Assembly (NCBI GenBank): GCA_034436295.1 | Contig: DAOTVT010000031.1 | Coordinates: 1-12,863, forward strand | Length of the DNA: 12,863 bases | Direction of reading: 5' to 3' | DNA from: DTLA01 sp034436295 | Lineage (GTDB): Bacteria > Chloroflexota > Anaerolineae > DTLA01 | Shown here: in pieces, positions 6,518 to 12,726 of the stretch | Numbering within the stretch: the first letter of the stretch is position 1 | Layout of the letters: each line of letters begins with the position of its first letter | Notes under the pieces: model-generated | Told to the model about the DNA's origin: nothing | Database searches by the model: none | What the model saw: the letters and a program-made list of their open reading frames with translations, nothing else | Translations under genes and position numbers: made by a program

Positions 6518-8230
6518 CTACTGGACAAACAGGGGCACGAAGCGGAATTGCGAAACGTCCACCAGGCCGCGATCCGTGAGTTTCAGCGTCGGGATGACGG
6601 GCAGGGCCAGAAAACTCAGCGCCGTGAACGGGTCGCGCAGGGCAGAACCCATGTCCGCGGCGGCGTGCAGCAACTCCCGAAACGCCGCGCCCACTTCCTC
6701 CAACGGGCGGTCCGACATGAGGCCCGCGATGGGCAGGGGCAACTCCGCCCGCACCTGGCCGTCCTGCACGGCCACCAGCCCGCCGCGCATCTCCACCATC
6801 CGCCCCAGCGCCACCTTCATATCGTCGTCGCTGGTGCCGACCAGGATGATGTTGTGGGAATCGTGCGCCACCGACGAGGCCAGCGCGCCGCGCTTCAGCC
6901 CGAAGCCGTGCACGAAGCCCAGGCCCACGTTGCCCGTGGCCTGGTGTCGCTCTACCACCGCGATCTTCAACACGTCGCGCTCGGTATCCGAGACGACGAA
7001 TTCCCCGTCCGTTTTCGGCTCCATGATGAGTTGCTGCGTAACGATCTGCCCGGGGACCAGGCCGATGACGCGGATGCGGTTGCCGCGCGCGGGGACCGCG
7101 AAGGAGATGCTGGGCGGGTGCACGTTCATGGAACTGCGCACGATGGCGGGGTTGTGGGGCGACAGGGAGCCGACAAACCGCCCCCGCTCGGCGACAATCT
7201 GCCCGCCGCGCAACACCTTCAGGATGCGGAAGTCCATGAAGTTGTCAAAAACCACCAGGTCGGCCCGCCACCCTGGGCGGATGCCGCCTCGGTCCAGAAG
7301 GCCGAAGTACTCCGCGGGGTTCAGCGTCGCCATCTGGATCGCGATGATGGGGTCCAGCCCGCTGGCGATGGCCGTGCGGATGATGCTGTCCAGGTGTCCC
7401 TCCTCCAGGAGTTCCAGGGGATGGCGGTCGTCGGTAACGAACATGCAGCGGCGCGCCGTGGCGGGCGTAACCAGCGGCAGCAGGTCGCGGAGGTTGCGGG
7501 CGGTGGAACCCTCGCGGATCATGATGTACATGCCCATGCGCAGTTTCTCTTTGGCCTCCTCCACCCGCGTGCACTCGTGGTCCGAGCCGACGCCGGCGGC
7601 GATGTAGGCCATGAGGTCGCGGCCCGAAAGGCCGGGCGCGTGGCCGTCAATCCGTTTGCCGGCGGCCGCCCGCACCTTGGCCATCACCGACGGCTCGCGG
7701 AACAGGACGCCCGGGTAGTTCATCATCTCGCCCACGCCCTGCACCCAGTTCTCCTTCAGCAGCAGCGCCAGGTCCGACGGCAGGATGCGCGCGCCCGAAG
7801 TCTCCATGTCCGTCGCGGGCACGCACGACGGCACCATGACATAGACGCTGAAGGGGTTGCGCTTGCTGGATTCCAGCATGTACCGAATGCCGTCAAAACC
7901 CAGCACGTTGGCGATCTCGTGGGGGTCAATGACCACCGACGTAGTCCCATGGGGCAACACGGCCCGCGCGAACTCGGGCACCCGCAGCATGGAACTCTCA
8001 ATGTGCACATGGCCGTCAATGAAGCCAGGGCAGACGTAGGCTCCGTCCAGGTCTATCTCCACCTTGCCGCGATAGTCGCCCAGGCCGGCGATGCGCGTGC
8101 TGGCGATGGCCACATTGGTAACGTGAATGTCGCCCGAGAAGACGTTGACCACGCGGGCGTTCTTCAGCACCAGGTCGGCCTCGTCCTCCCCCCGCGCAAT
8201 GCGTATCAAATCCTCAAGCGTGATGGCCAT
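6518..8230 (-). CDS. ade: adenine deaminase
   Basis: A 570-residue amidohydrolase that converts adenine to hypoxanthine and ammonia in purine salvage. The family motifs are present in order: PGFIDGHVHIESS (68-80, with the metal ligands H74 and H76), IDPHEIANVLG (101-111), GVGEMMNYPG (165-174, E168), DGHAPGLSG (195-203, H197), SDHE (216-219) and TDDRHP (266-271). The C-terminal half holds the adenine-deaminase-specific region, including HDSHNI. The length is as expected. I start at the ATG at 8230, which has GGAGGG (8241-8236) five bases upstream; a longer frame to 8293 lacks such support. It is the third gene after the flavin oxidoreductase on the same strand, with a 95-base gap and a hairpin before it, and no convincing promoter of its own. 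Confidence 0.95.
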   Translation of the reverse strand: MAITLEDLIRIARGEDEADLVLKNARVVNVFSGDIHVTNVAIASTRIAGLGDYRGKVEIDLDGAYVCPGFIDGHVHIESSMLRVPEFARAVLPHGTTSVVIDPHEIANVLGFDGIRYMLESSKRNPFSVYVMVPSCVPATDMETSGARILPSDLALLLKENWVQGVGEMMNYPGVLFREPSVMAKVRAAAGKRIDGHAPGLSGRDLMAYIAAGVGSDHECTRVEEAKEKLRMGMYIMIREGSTARNLRDLLPLVTPATARRCMFVTDDRHPLELLEEGHLDSIIRTAIASGLDPIIAIQMATLNPAEYFGLLDRGGIRPGWRADLVVFDNFMDFRILKVLRGGQIVAERGRFVGSLSPHNPAIVRSSMNVHPPSISFAVPARGNRIRVIGLVPGQIVTQQLIMEPKTDGEFVVSDTERDVLKIAVVERHQATGNVGLGFVHGFGLKRGALASSVAHDSHNIILVGTSDDDMKVALGRMVEMRGGLVAVQDGQVRAELPLPIAGLMSDRPLEEVGAAFRELLHAAADMGSALRDPFTALSFLALPVIPTLKLTDRGLVDVSQFRFVPLFVQ

Positions 8231-8251
8231 TCCAACCCTCCTGATTAGCAC

Positions 8252-8275
8252 AAAGCGACCTTGTGGGGTCGCCTT
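8252..8275 (-). terminator. hairpin in the leader of adenine deaminase
   Basis: On the minus strand AAGGCGACC (8275-8267), loop CCACAA, then GGTCGCTTT (8260-8252): a 9-bp stem with one G-U pair, ending in TTT. It lies between the stop of the unknown gene (8326) and the adenine deaminase ribosome binding site. It may partly end or attenuate the upstream transcript. The short T-run makes a strong terminator unlikely. Confidence 0.35.
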
Positions 8276-8325
8276 GTTGTCTCCTGCTCGCACCCCAGCG
8301 TGCGACCGAGCGGGTCATGCGTTCC

Positions 8326-9207
8326 CTACCGACGCCGGCCGAAGAGGCGCTGCCAGAACCCCCTCGGCGCGGCACGGCGCGTCGGCTCCCGCTCCGGCGG
8401 CGACAGGCCGGGGAGATAATCGGCCGCGGGCGCGTTGGGAATCAGGCGCGCCTTCCCGGATTCCAGCACGCACGCGGGCGCGTCTCGCACGATATGCTCC
8501 AGCGGCATCGGCGGATATGGGTCGTGGTAGATTCCCCTCGCCACGAGGGCGGGCATGAGCCGGAACAGGGGACAGGGCCTGCGCTTGCGCGCCAGGGCCT
8601 GCTGCACCGCCTGGGCCACCTGCGCGTTTCGCTTCGCCGTCCGCTCCTCATCTCGGCTTTCGGCCGGCTCCAGGAACACGTGGTAGATGCCTTCCTCGCC
8701 GTCGGTTACCTCAAAGAGCAAACTATCGCCAGGGCGGCAGCCCTTCGCGCTGAACCAGTCCGCCAGCGCGTAGGACGGGGCAATCCCCGCCGCGCCCTCG
8801 TCAAACCAGAGGATGGGCTGCGAGAAGAGCGGCCCCTGCTCCAGGTACAGATGGCAGGGGCGCGAGGCGGCGTGGCGCGGCGCGTACAGGAACGGGAACA
8901 GCACGAAGCAGGCATCCGGCCCAAGGCGCAGGGAGCCCTCGTCCAATTCCTTTTGCGACAGGACATGGCGAACCGTCGCGCCCTTGATGAACCAGAGCGC
9001 CCAGGCGTAGCGGTCGCCATCCACGGGAACCACGAGCGGGCTGTTGCGGAGCGCGTTGCGCACGGTGCGGGCGGTGTCCCGAACGGGGCGCACGGGCATC
9101 TGCGCGACGGCGGCGAGGACATCGGCGAAGGGCAGCGGGCCATCGCCCTGGCGCAGGGTTTCGCACACTGCCCGGGCGTAGGAGATTCGCCGCTCCGCCT
9201 GTGCCAT
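8326..9207 (-). CDS. unrecognised protein with winged-helix-like N-terminus
   Basis: A 293-residue protein that I do not recognise. Residues about 6-70 (ARAVCETLRQ, then LPFADVLAAVAQMPVRPV and TARTVRNALRNS, ending in a VVPVDGDRYAWAL beta-hairpin) look like a HARE-HTH type winged helix, so DNA or protein binding is possible. About 95-180 is rich in short strands; ALADWFSAKGCRPGDSLLFEV (147-167) recalls the turn found in B3-like or SH3-like barrels, which is a weak guess. A charged helix at 185-210 and a basic FWQRLFGRRR end (284-293) follow. There is no signal peptide or membrane helix. The ATG at 9207 has GGAGG (9218-9214) at 6 bases and begins 17 bases after the oxidoreductase stop, so the two genes are probably co-transcribed. 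Confidence 0.75.
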   Translation of the reverse strand: MAQAERRISYARAVCETLRQGDGPLPFADVLAAVAQMPVRPVRDTARTVRNALRNSPLVVPVDGDRYAWALWFIKGATVRHVLSQKELDEGSLRLGPDACFVLFPFLYAPRHAASRPCHLYLEQGPLFSQPILWFDEGAAGIAPSYALADWFSAKGCRPGDSLLFEVTDGEEGIYHVFLEPAESRDEERTAKRNAQVAQAVQQALARKRRPCPLFRLMPALVARGIYHDPYPPMPLEHIVRDAPACVLESGKARLIPNAPAADYLPGLSPPEREPTRRAAPRGFWQRLFGRRR

Positions 9208-9224
9208 CTAGCGCCTCCGATGCC

Positions 9225-10223
9225 CTACTCGCGCGACGCCAGCAACCGGCGCGCCTTCGCCACCCAGTCGGGATCGGCCAGTTGCGCCCGTCCCACGGCG
9301 ATGAGGTCCACCAGCCCGTCCCGAATCACCCGGTCGGCGTATTCCGGATCGCGCACGTTGCCCACGCCGATGGTCGGGATTCCGGCGGCGCGCCGCACCC
9401 TGGCGGCCAGAAGGACGAAGTAGCCCTGCTCGGTGAATCGGTCGCGGCCCGATCCCCCAAGACCGCCCGAAACGTCCAGGATGTCCACTCCGGCCCCGGC
9501 CAGGATCGGCGCGATGCGTTCGGCGTCGTCGGCGGTGATGCCGCCCGGGGTGAGGTCGTCGGCCCCGAATCGGTACAGTACCAGCAGGTCGCGCCCGATG
9601 GCTTCCCGGACGGCGCGGATGACCTCGCACGGGAAGCGCAGGCGGTTTTCCAGCGACCCGCCGTAGTCATCGGTGCGGCGGTTGGTAAGGGGCGAGACGA
9701 ACTGCCCCAGCAGGTAGCCATGCGCGCCGTGAATCTCCACGGCGTCAAATCCGGCCGCCTGGGCGCGCCGCGCGGCTTCGGCGTAGTCGCGGGCCAGTTG
9801 CTGAATCTCCTCCCGCCGAAGCGCCCTCGGCGCCTCGGGATCTCCGGGGACGGGGAGGGTCCAGGCGCTGATGGGTTGCGCGCCGATGAGGTCGCGGGTG
9901 GTGCGCGCGCCGGCGTGGGTGATCTGCAAGCAGGCCGCCGCGCCCGCGGCCTTGATGGTTTGCGCCAGCCGAGCGAGGCCCGGAATCAGCGCGTCGTCAT
10001 AGACGCCCAACTGGCGGTCCGACACGCGGCCATCGCGGCGGATGTACGTGTGCTCCACGATGAGCAGCCCCGGCCCGTCGGTGGCGATGGCTTCGTAGTG
10101 CGCCAGGTGCCAGTCGGTAACCTCGCCGCGCGGGGTGGCGCGCTCCGTGGCGATGGGCGGCATGACGATGCGGTTCCTCAGCCGGACGCCTCGCACCTCT
10201 AGCGGGTCAAACAGGTTCGCCAT
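9225..10223 (-). CDS. Old Yellow Enzyme-family NADH:flavin oxidoreductase
   Basis: A 332-residue FMN-binding TIM-barrel enzyme of the Old Yellow Enzyme family, expected to reduce activated C=C bonds with NAD(P)H. Visible family features are LFDPLEVRGVRLRNRIVMPP (4-23), LQITHAG (99-105), IHGAHGYLLGQFVSP (164-178, with the substrate-binding H165 and H168 and the likely proton donor Y170), TDDYGGSLENR (184-194) and GVGNVRDP (286-293). It ends after the barrel and lacks the FAD/NAD domains of 2,4-dienoyl-CoA-reductase-like members, so it resembles the short YqjM type, although the YqjM active-site Cys near residue 26 is absent (MPPIATER). The ATG at 10223 has AAGGAGGG five bases upstream. Its natural substrate is unknown. 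Confidence 0.92.
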   Translation of the reverse strand: MANLFDPLEVRGVRLRNRIVMPPIATERATPRGEVTDWHLAHYEAIATDGPGLLIVEHTYIRRDGRVSDRQLGVYDDALIPGLARLAQTIKAAGAAACLQITHAGARTTRDLIGAQPISAWTLPVPGDPEAPRALRREEIQQLARDYAEAARRAQAAGFDAVEIHGAHGYLLGQFVSPLTNRRTDDYGGSLENRLRFPCEVIRAVREAIGRDLLVLYRFGADDLTPGGITADDAERIAPILAGAGVDILDVSGGLGGSGRDRFTEQGYFVLLAARVRRAAGIPTIGVGNVRDPEYADRVIRDGLVDLIAVGRAQLADPDWVAKARRLLASRE

Positions 10224-10242
10224 CGCATCCCTCCTTGCATGT

Positions 10243-10271
10243 ATTATAGCGCCTCCTGCGCGCGGCGTCAA
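10243..10271 (-). promoter_or_regulatory. sigma-70-like promoter of the oxidoreductase gene
   Basis: A -35 TTGACG (10271-10266), 17-base spacer and perfect -10 TATAAT (10248-10243). Transcription should begin near 10236, which is the first base of the AAGGAGG ribosome binding site, so the leader would be only about 13 bases. It probably drives the oxidoreductase, the unknown gene and perhaps adenine deaminase. Confidence 0.82.
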
Positions 10272-10304
10272 TGCCCCCGCGGTCGCGTCTTCGTGGGAAA
10301 GAAA

Positions 10305-10530
10305 TCTCACGCAGAGGCACAGAGACACAAAGAAACCCTTTGTGCCTTTGTGTCTTTGTGTGCGGTATTTTTCTCACACAGAGGCACAGAGACACAAAGG
10401 GATAAAGACTCAAAGAAAACCCTTTGTGCCTTGGTGTCTTTGTGTGGGGTATTTTTCTCACACAGAGGCACAGGGGCACAAAGAAACCCTTTGTGCCTTT
10501 GTGTCTTTGTGTGGGAAAAACACCCCACAC
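10305..10530. repeat. three copies of a CACAAAG-rich imperfect palindrome
   Basis: The 316 bases between genes at 10224-10539 hold a promoter and this repeat block. Units start at 10305, 10372 and 10456 with TCTCAC(A/G)CAGAGGCACAG, continue to an AAACCCTTTG turn, and return as CTTTGTGCCTTTGTGTCT. Each unit can fold into a stem of about 25 bp with some mismatches, and units 1 and 2 end in TATTTTT on the plus strand. Unit 2 has about 16 extra bases near the turn (around 10400-10415). A GTGTGGG/CCCACAC hairpin closes the block at 10509-10530. Similar CACAAAG repeats are common between genes in several phyla. Open frames here give TKTQRHKGF-like peptides and are not genes. The block follows the stop of the cysteine-rich gene and may end its transcript. 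Confidence 0.88.
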
Positions 10531-10539
10531 GGAGGCGCG

Positions 10540-11058
10540 CTAGACAGGCCGGTCTTCTATCGGCCCCAGGCGGAGCGCGAACCCCGCGCCGCCGCAGCCG
10601 TGCACCGGCGTGGACGGCTTGCGGGCGATCAGCGTGCGGCGGGTGCGCGCCTCGCGGATGAGGACGTCGCGGGGCGCGTCGGCATACCGCCAGTGGCAGA
10701 TGTACACCTCGGAGGCCAAATCAAGCCCCACCAGGCGGCGCAGGTTCACGCAGTTCCAGCAGGTGTGGGCGAGGGGCTTGCCCTGATGGCTGAGGCCGGC
10801 CCGGCGGCACGCGGCGCGGAAGCCCGCGTTGTTCATGGCGCGCCCGGGGCCGGGCGGTCGTCGCTGGACATGCCGATCCAAGATGCACCGCTGGGCCGTG
10901 CAGCGGCCGCAGAACAGTTGGGCGCGCGTCTGGCCCGGCGGCACGGGACGCAGGGCAGCGGTGGCCGTTTCGCGACACGGATAGTCTATGGGCGCATAGT
11001 TGGAGCCGGTTTTCCAGTAGATGCCGGGGCGTTGCCGGCCAGAACGAGAGCGGTTCAC
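10540..11058 (-). CDS. cysteine-rich protein of unknown function, SOS-type promoter
   Basis: A 172-residue protein that I do not recognise. It has nine cysteines (28, 50, 53, 58, 84, 100, 103, 121, 155), including FCGRCTAQRC (49-58) and TCWNCVNLRRL (99-109), plus CHW at 121-123 and HGCGG at 153-157. This suggests bound zinc or an iron-sulfur cluster. It is basic, with many Arg residues and no membrane helix. Codons have G or C in the third position almost throughout, as in neighbouring genes, which supports real coding. The GTG at 11058 is preceded by GGGGAGGG (11069-11062), slightly close. A promoter overlapped by a LexA-type box lies about 50 bases upstream, so I infer induction by DNA damage. 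A role in damage response or in a mobile or toxin-like element is possible but not shown. Confidence 0.7.
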   Translation of the reverse strand: MNRSRSGRQRPGIYWKTGSNYAPIDYPCRETATAALRPVPPGQTRAQLFCGRCTAQRCILDRHVQRRPPGPGRAMNNAGFRAACRRAGLSHQGKPLAHTCWNCVNLRRLVGLDLASEVYICHWRYADAPRDVLIREARTRRTLIARKPSTPVHGCGGAGFALRLGPIEDRPV

Positions 11059-11095
11059 AGGCCCTCCCCAAAGACGCGGGGGCTGTCGCGCTGTT

Positions 11096-11111
11096 TAGAA
11101 CGTTTGTTCTA
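11096..11111. promoter_or_regulatory. LexA/SOS box
   Basis: TAGAACGTTTGTTCTA is a perfect 6-4-6 inverted repeat containing GAAC-N4-GTTC, the core of the Gram-positive-type LexA site (CGAACRNRYGTTCG). It touches the last base of the -10 element and covers the expected transcription start near 11104, the usual arrangement for LexA repression. No other GAAC-N4-GTTC site was seen in the window. Confidence 0.72.
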
Positions 11112-11139
11112 TTGTACAGGAGAACGCGGATTTTGACAA
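11111..11139 (-). promoter_or_regulatory. sigma-70-like promoter of the cysteine-rich gene
   Basis: A -35 TTGTCA (11139-11134), 17-base spacer and -10 TACAAT (11116-11111). The leader to the GTG start would be about 46 bases. The LexA-type box begins at the -10 element. Confidence 0.8.
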
Positions 11140-11160
11140 GGGAGGAACGGGCGGGGAAGT

Positions 11161-11352
11161 TTAAATTTGGGCGCGAACCTGCCGCAGCCAAACCGATGCG
11201 AAGACCAGCGTCCAGGCGAAATGAAAGGCGCGCGCGTCGGCCAGGGGGATCGCGCCTGCGCGGGCGGCCAGGCCCAGCCAGCGGGCGTGGCGCGCCACGG
11301 CCTCGCGCCAGGCAGTCGCGGGGCCTTCGGCAAGGTAGGCGGCAAAGATCAT
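11161..11352 (-). CDS. small hypothetical protein (63 residues)
   Basis: A 63-residue protein with no recognised family. It begins MIFAAYLAEGPATAWREAV and is rich in Ala, Trp and Arg, with a mildly hydrophobic AFHFAWTLVFASVWL segment at 42-56 that might touch the membrane. The ATG at 11352 has GGAGGG about 9 bases upstream and a TATAAT promoter before that, and its codon use (GCC, CGC, CTG) agrees with neighbouring genes. The frame stays open to 11520, but the extension would cross this promoter, so I use the shorter form. It ends just before the SOS-type promoter and is probably a separate transcript. Confidence 0.55.
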   Translation of the reverse strand: MIFAAYLAEGPATAWREAVARHARWLGLAARAGAIPLADARAFHFAWTLVFASVWLRQVRAQI

Positions 11353-11374
11353 GCGGGCTTTCCCTCCACCCGCG

Positions 11375-11403
11375 ATTATATTCCGCGGGGCTGCGCGGGG
11401 CAA
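11375..11403 (-). promoter_or_regulatory. promoter of the small hypothetical gene
   Basis: A -35-like TTGCCC (11403-11398), 17-base spacer and perfect -10 TATAAT (11380-11375). The leader would be about 15 bases, just enough for GGAGGG before the ATG. The -35 match is only moderate. Confidence 0.6.
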
Positions 11404-11413
11404 CCTGGCACGA

Positions 11414-11441
11414 CGCGCGCCGTCATGCCAGACGGTGCGCG
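11414..11441. repeat. inverted repeat between divergent promoters
   Basis: CGCGCGCCGTC (11414-11424), loop atgcca, GACGGTGCGCG (11431-11441): an 11-bp stem with one G-T pair. It lies between the small gene's promoter and the aminotransferase promoter. It might be an operator or only a GC-rich hairpin. Confidence 0.4.
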
Positions 11442-11491
11442 GATTCAGGGCCAGCATCGGCATGCGGCCGCCCTCTGCGAGCCGCCTCATG

Positions 11492-11520
11492 TTGACAGCG
11501 CCGCCCGCCTTTGGTACCAT
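11492..11520 (+). promoter_or_regulatory. sigma-70-like promoter of the aminotransferase gene
   Basis: A perfect -35 TTGACA (11492-11497), 17-base spacer and -10 TACCAT (11515-11520). The leader to the ATG at 11542 would be about 15 bases and consists almost only of the ribosome binding site. Confidence 0.75.
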
Positions 11521-11541
11521 CGCCGCGCCAGGAGGTGTCCC

Positions 11542-12651
11542 ATGAAATACCGTCGCATGCCCATAGAGATTGAGTCACCGGAGCAACTGGGCTACGCCAA
11601 TATCCGCTGCAACCTGACCGAGAGTTCCGTGTCGGATTTGCGTCTGGCCGACCTGGGGGTGGACCTGGGCGACCTGACGCTGGCGTACACGGACCACCGA
11701 GGGCGGCGCGACCTGCGGGAACTCATCGCCGCGGAGGGGCGCGACCTGACCGCGGACGATGTTCTGGTTACCCCTGGGGCCGCCGCCGCGCTGTTCATCG
11801 TGGCCACGTCGCTGCTGACCCCGTCGGACCGCGTCGTGGTGATGCACCCGAACTACGCGACGAACGTGGAGACGCCGCGCGCCATCGGGTGCTCCGTTGC
11901 GCTGTTGCGCCTGGAGTTTGAGCAGGGGTTCCGCTTTGACGCCACAGCCCTGCGCGCGTTGCTGGATCGCGACACGCGCCTCATCAGCCTGACGACGCCC
12001 CACAACCCCACCGGCGCCGCCATGACGGAAGCAGACCTGCGCGCCGCCGCCGCGCTGGCCGAGCAGAGCGGCGCCTATCTGCTGGTGGATGAGACCTATC
12101 GGCAGATGCATTTCGCCGAGCCGACGCCGGTGGCCGCGTCCATCAGCCCCCGCTGCATCAGCGTGTCGTCGCTGTCCAAAGCCTACGGCCTGCCCGGCAT
12201 CCGCATCGGCTGGATCATCACCCGCGACCCCCAGTTGCAGGAGACGTTCCTGGCCGCCAAGGAGCAGATCGTGATCTGCAATTCGGCGGTGGACGAGGCC
12301 ATCGCCGCGCACGTGCTGGCCCGCAAGGAGCAAATCCTGGCCCCGATTCGTGCGCGCAGCCGCCAGGCGTTTGCGGAAGTCAAACAGTGGATGGCGGCGC
12401 AGCGCGACCTGGAGTGGGTAGAGCCATCCGGAGGGGTCGTGTGTTTCCCGCGCATACGGGCCGACAGCGGGGTGGACGTGGACCGGTTCTACCGCATCCT
12501 GAATCACAAGTACGGGACATTCGTGGGGCCTGGGCATTGGTTTGAGATGGATCGGCGGTACATGCGCATCGGCTACGGGTGGCCGAGGCCCGACGAGTTG
12601 ACCGAGGGGCTGCGCAACATCGGCCGCGCCCTGGACGAGGCCGGACCGTGA
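11542..12651 (+). CDS. class I/II PLP-dependent aminotransferase
   Basis: A 369-residue fold-type I aminotransferase in the AspC/HisC superfamily, expected to move an amino group between an amino acid and a 2-oxo acid using pyridoxal phosphate. Visible sites are TPHNPTG (152-158, with the PLP-contacting Asn), LLVDETY (180-186, D183 holding the pyridine nitrogen), SSLSKAYGLPGIRIG (209-223, with the Schiff-base lysine K213) and MRIGYG (341-346, R342 binding the substrate carboxylate). The substrate cannot be told from the sequence. I start at the ATG at 11542: AGGAGG (11530-11535) is 6 bases upstream, and a promoter ends at 11520. Residues 324-369 and the following non-coding stretch are repeated in reverse just downstream. 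Confidence 0.93.
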   Translation: MKYRRMPIEIESPEQLGYANIRCNLTESSVSDLRLADLGVDLGDLTLAYTDHRGRRDLRELIAAEGRDLTADDVLVTPGAAAALFIVATSLLTPSDRVVVMHPNYATNVETPRAIGCSVALLRLEFEQGFRFDATALRALLDRDTRLISLTTPHNPTGAAMTEADLRAAAALAEQSGAYLLVDETYRQMHFAEPTPVAASISPRCISVSSLSKAYGLPGIRIGWIITRDPQLQETFLAAKEQIVICNSAVDEAIAAHVLARKEQILAPIRARSRQAFAEVKQWMAAQRDLEWVEPSGGVVCFPRIRADSGVDVDRFYRILNHKYGTFVGPGHWFEMDRRYMRIGYGWPRPDELTEGLRNIGRALDEAGP

Positions 12652-12726
12652 AGCATCGGGCTGGCGTTGAAGACCCCAAGGGTCTCGGAGACCCTTGGGG
12701 TCTTCAACGCCAGCCCGATGCTTCAC
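12648..12726. terminator. 39-bp perfect palindromic hairpin between convergent genes
   Basis: The arms 12648-12686 and 12688-12726 pair perfectly around a single base, so a transcript from either side can form a very stable hairpin. The core is AAGACCCCAAGGGTCTC with its complement, ending GGGGTCTT on both strands. It sits exactly between the two tail-to-tail stops (12651 and 12723), as expected for a two-way terminator, although the T-run is short. Confidence 0.75.

Noticed and set aside
6425..8248. 607-codon open frame on the plus strand opposite adenine deaminase
   Set aside because: It is the complement of a secure gene. Its His-, Val- and Gly-rich translation is typical of antisense frames in GC-rich genes and has no recognisable domain or ribosome binding site.
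8231..8325. Purine riboswitch before adenine deaminase
   Set aside because: The leader is short and I could not find the three-way junction with its conserved loop and core bases.
10305..10530. CRISPR array
   Set aside because: There are only three units, each self-complementary, joined without unique spacers of even length, and no cas genes are nearby.
10135..11136. Open frames over the CACAAAG repeats on both strands (also 10207-10530 and 10239-10661)
   Set aside because: The repeat has no stop codons in several frames and yields repeated TKTQRHKGF/LCAFVSLC-like peptides; these are artefacts.
11133..11161. Plus-strand promoter starting with TTGACA at 11133
   Set aside because: No -10-like element lies at 16-18 bases; the nearest TTTAAA is about 22 bases away, and no plus-strand gene follows.
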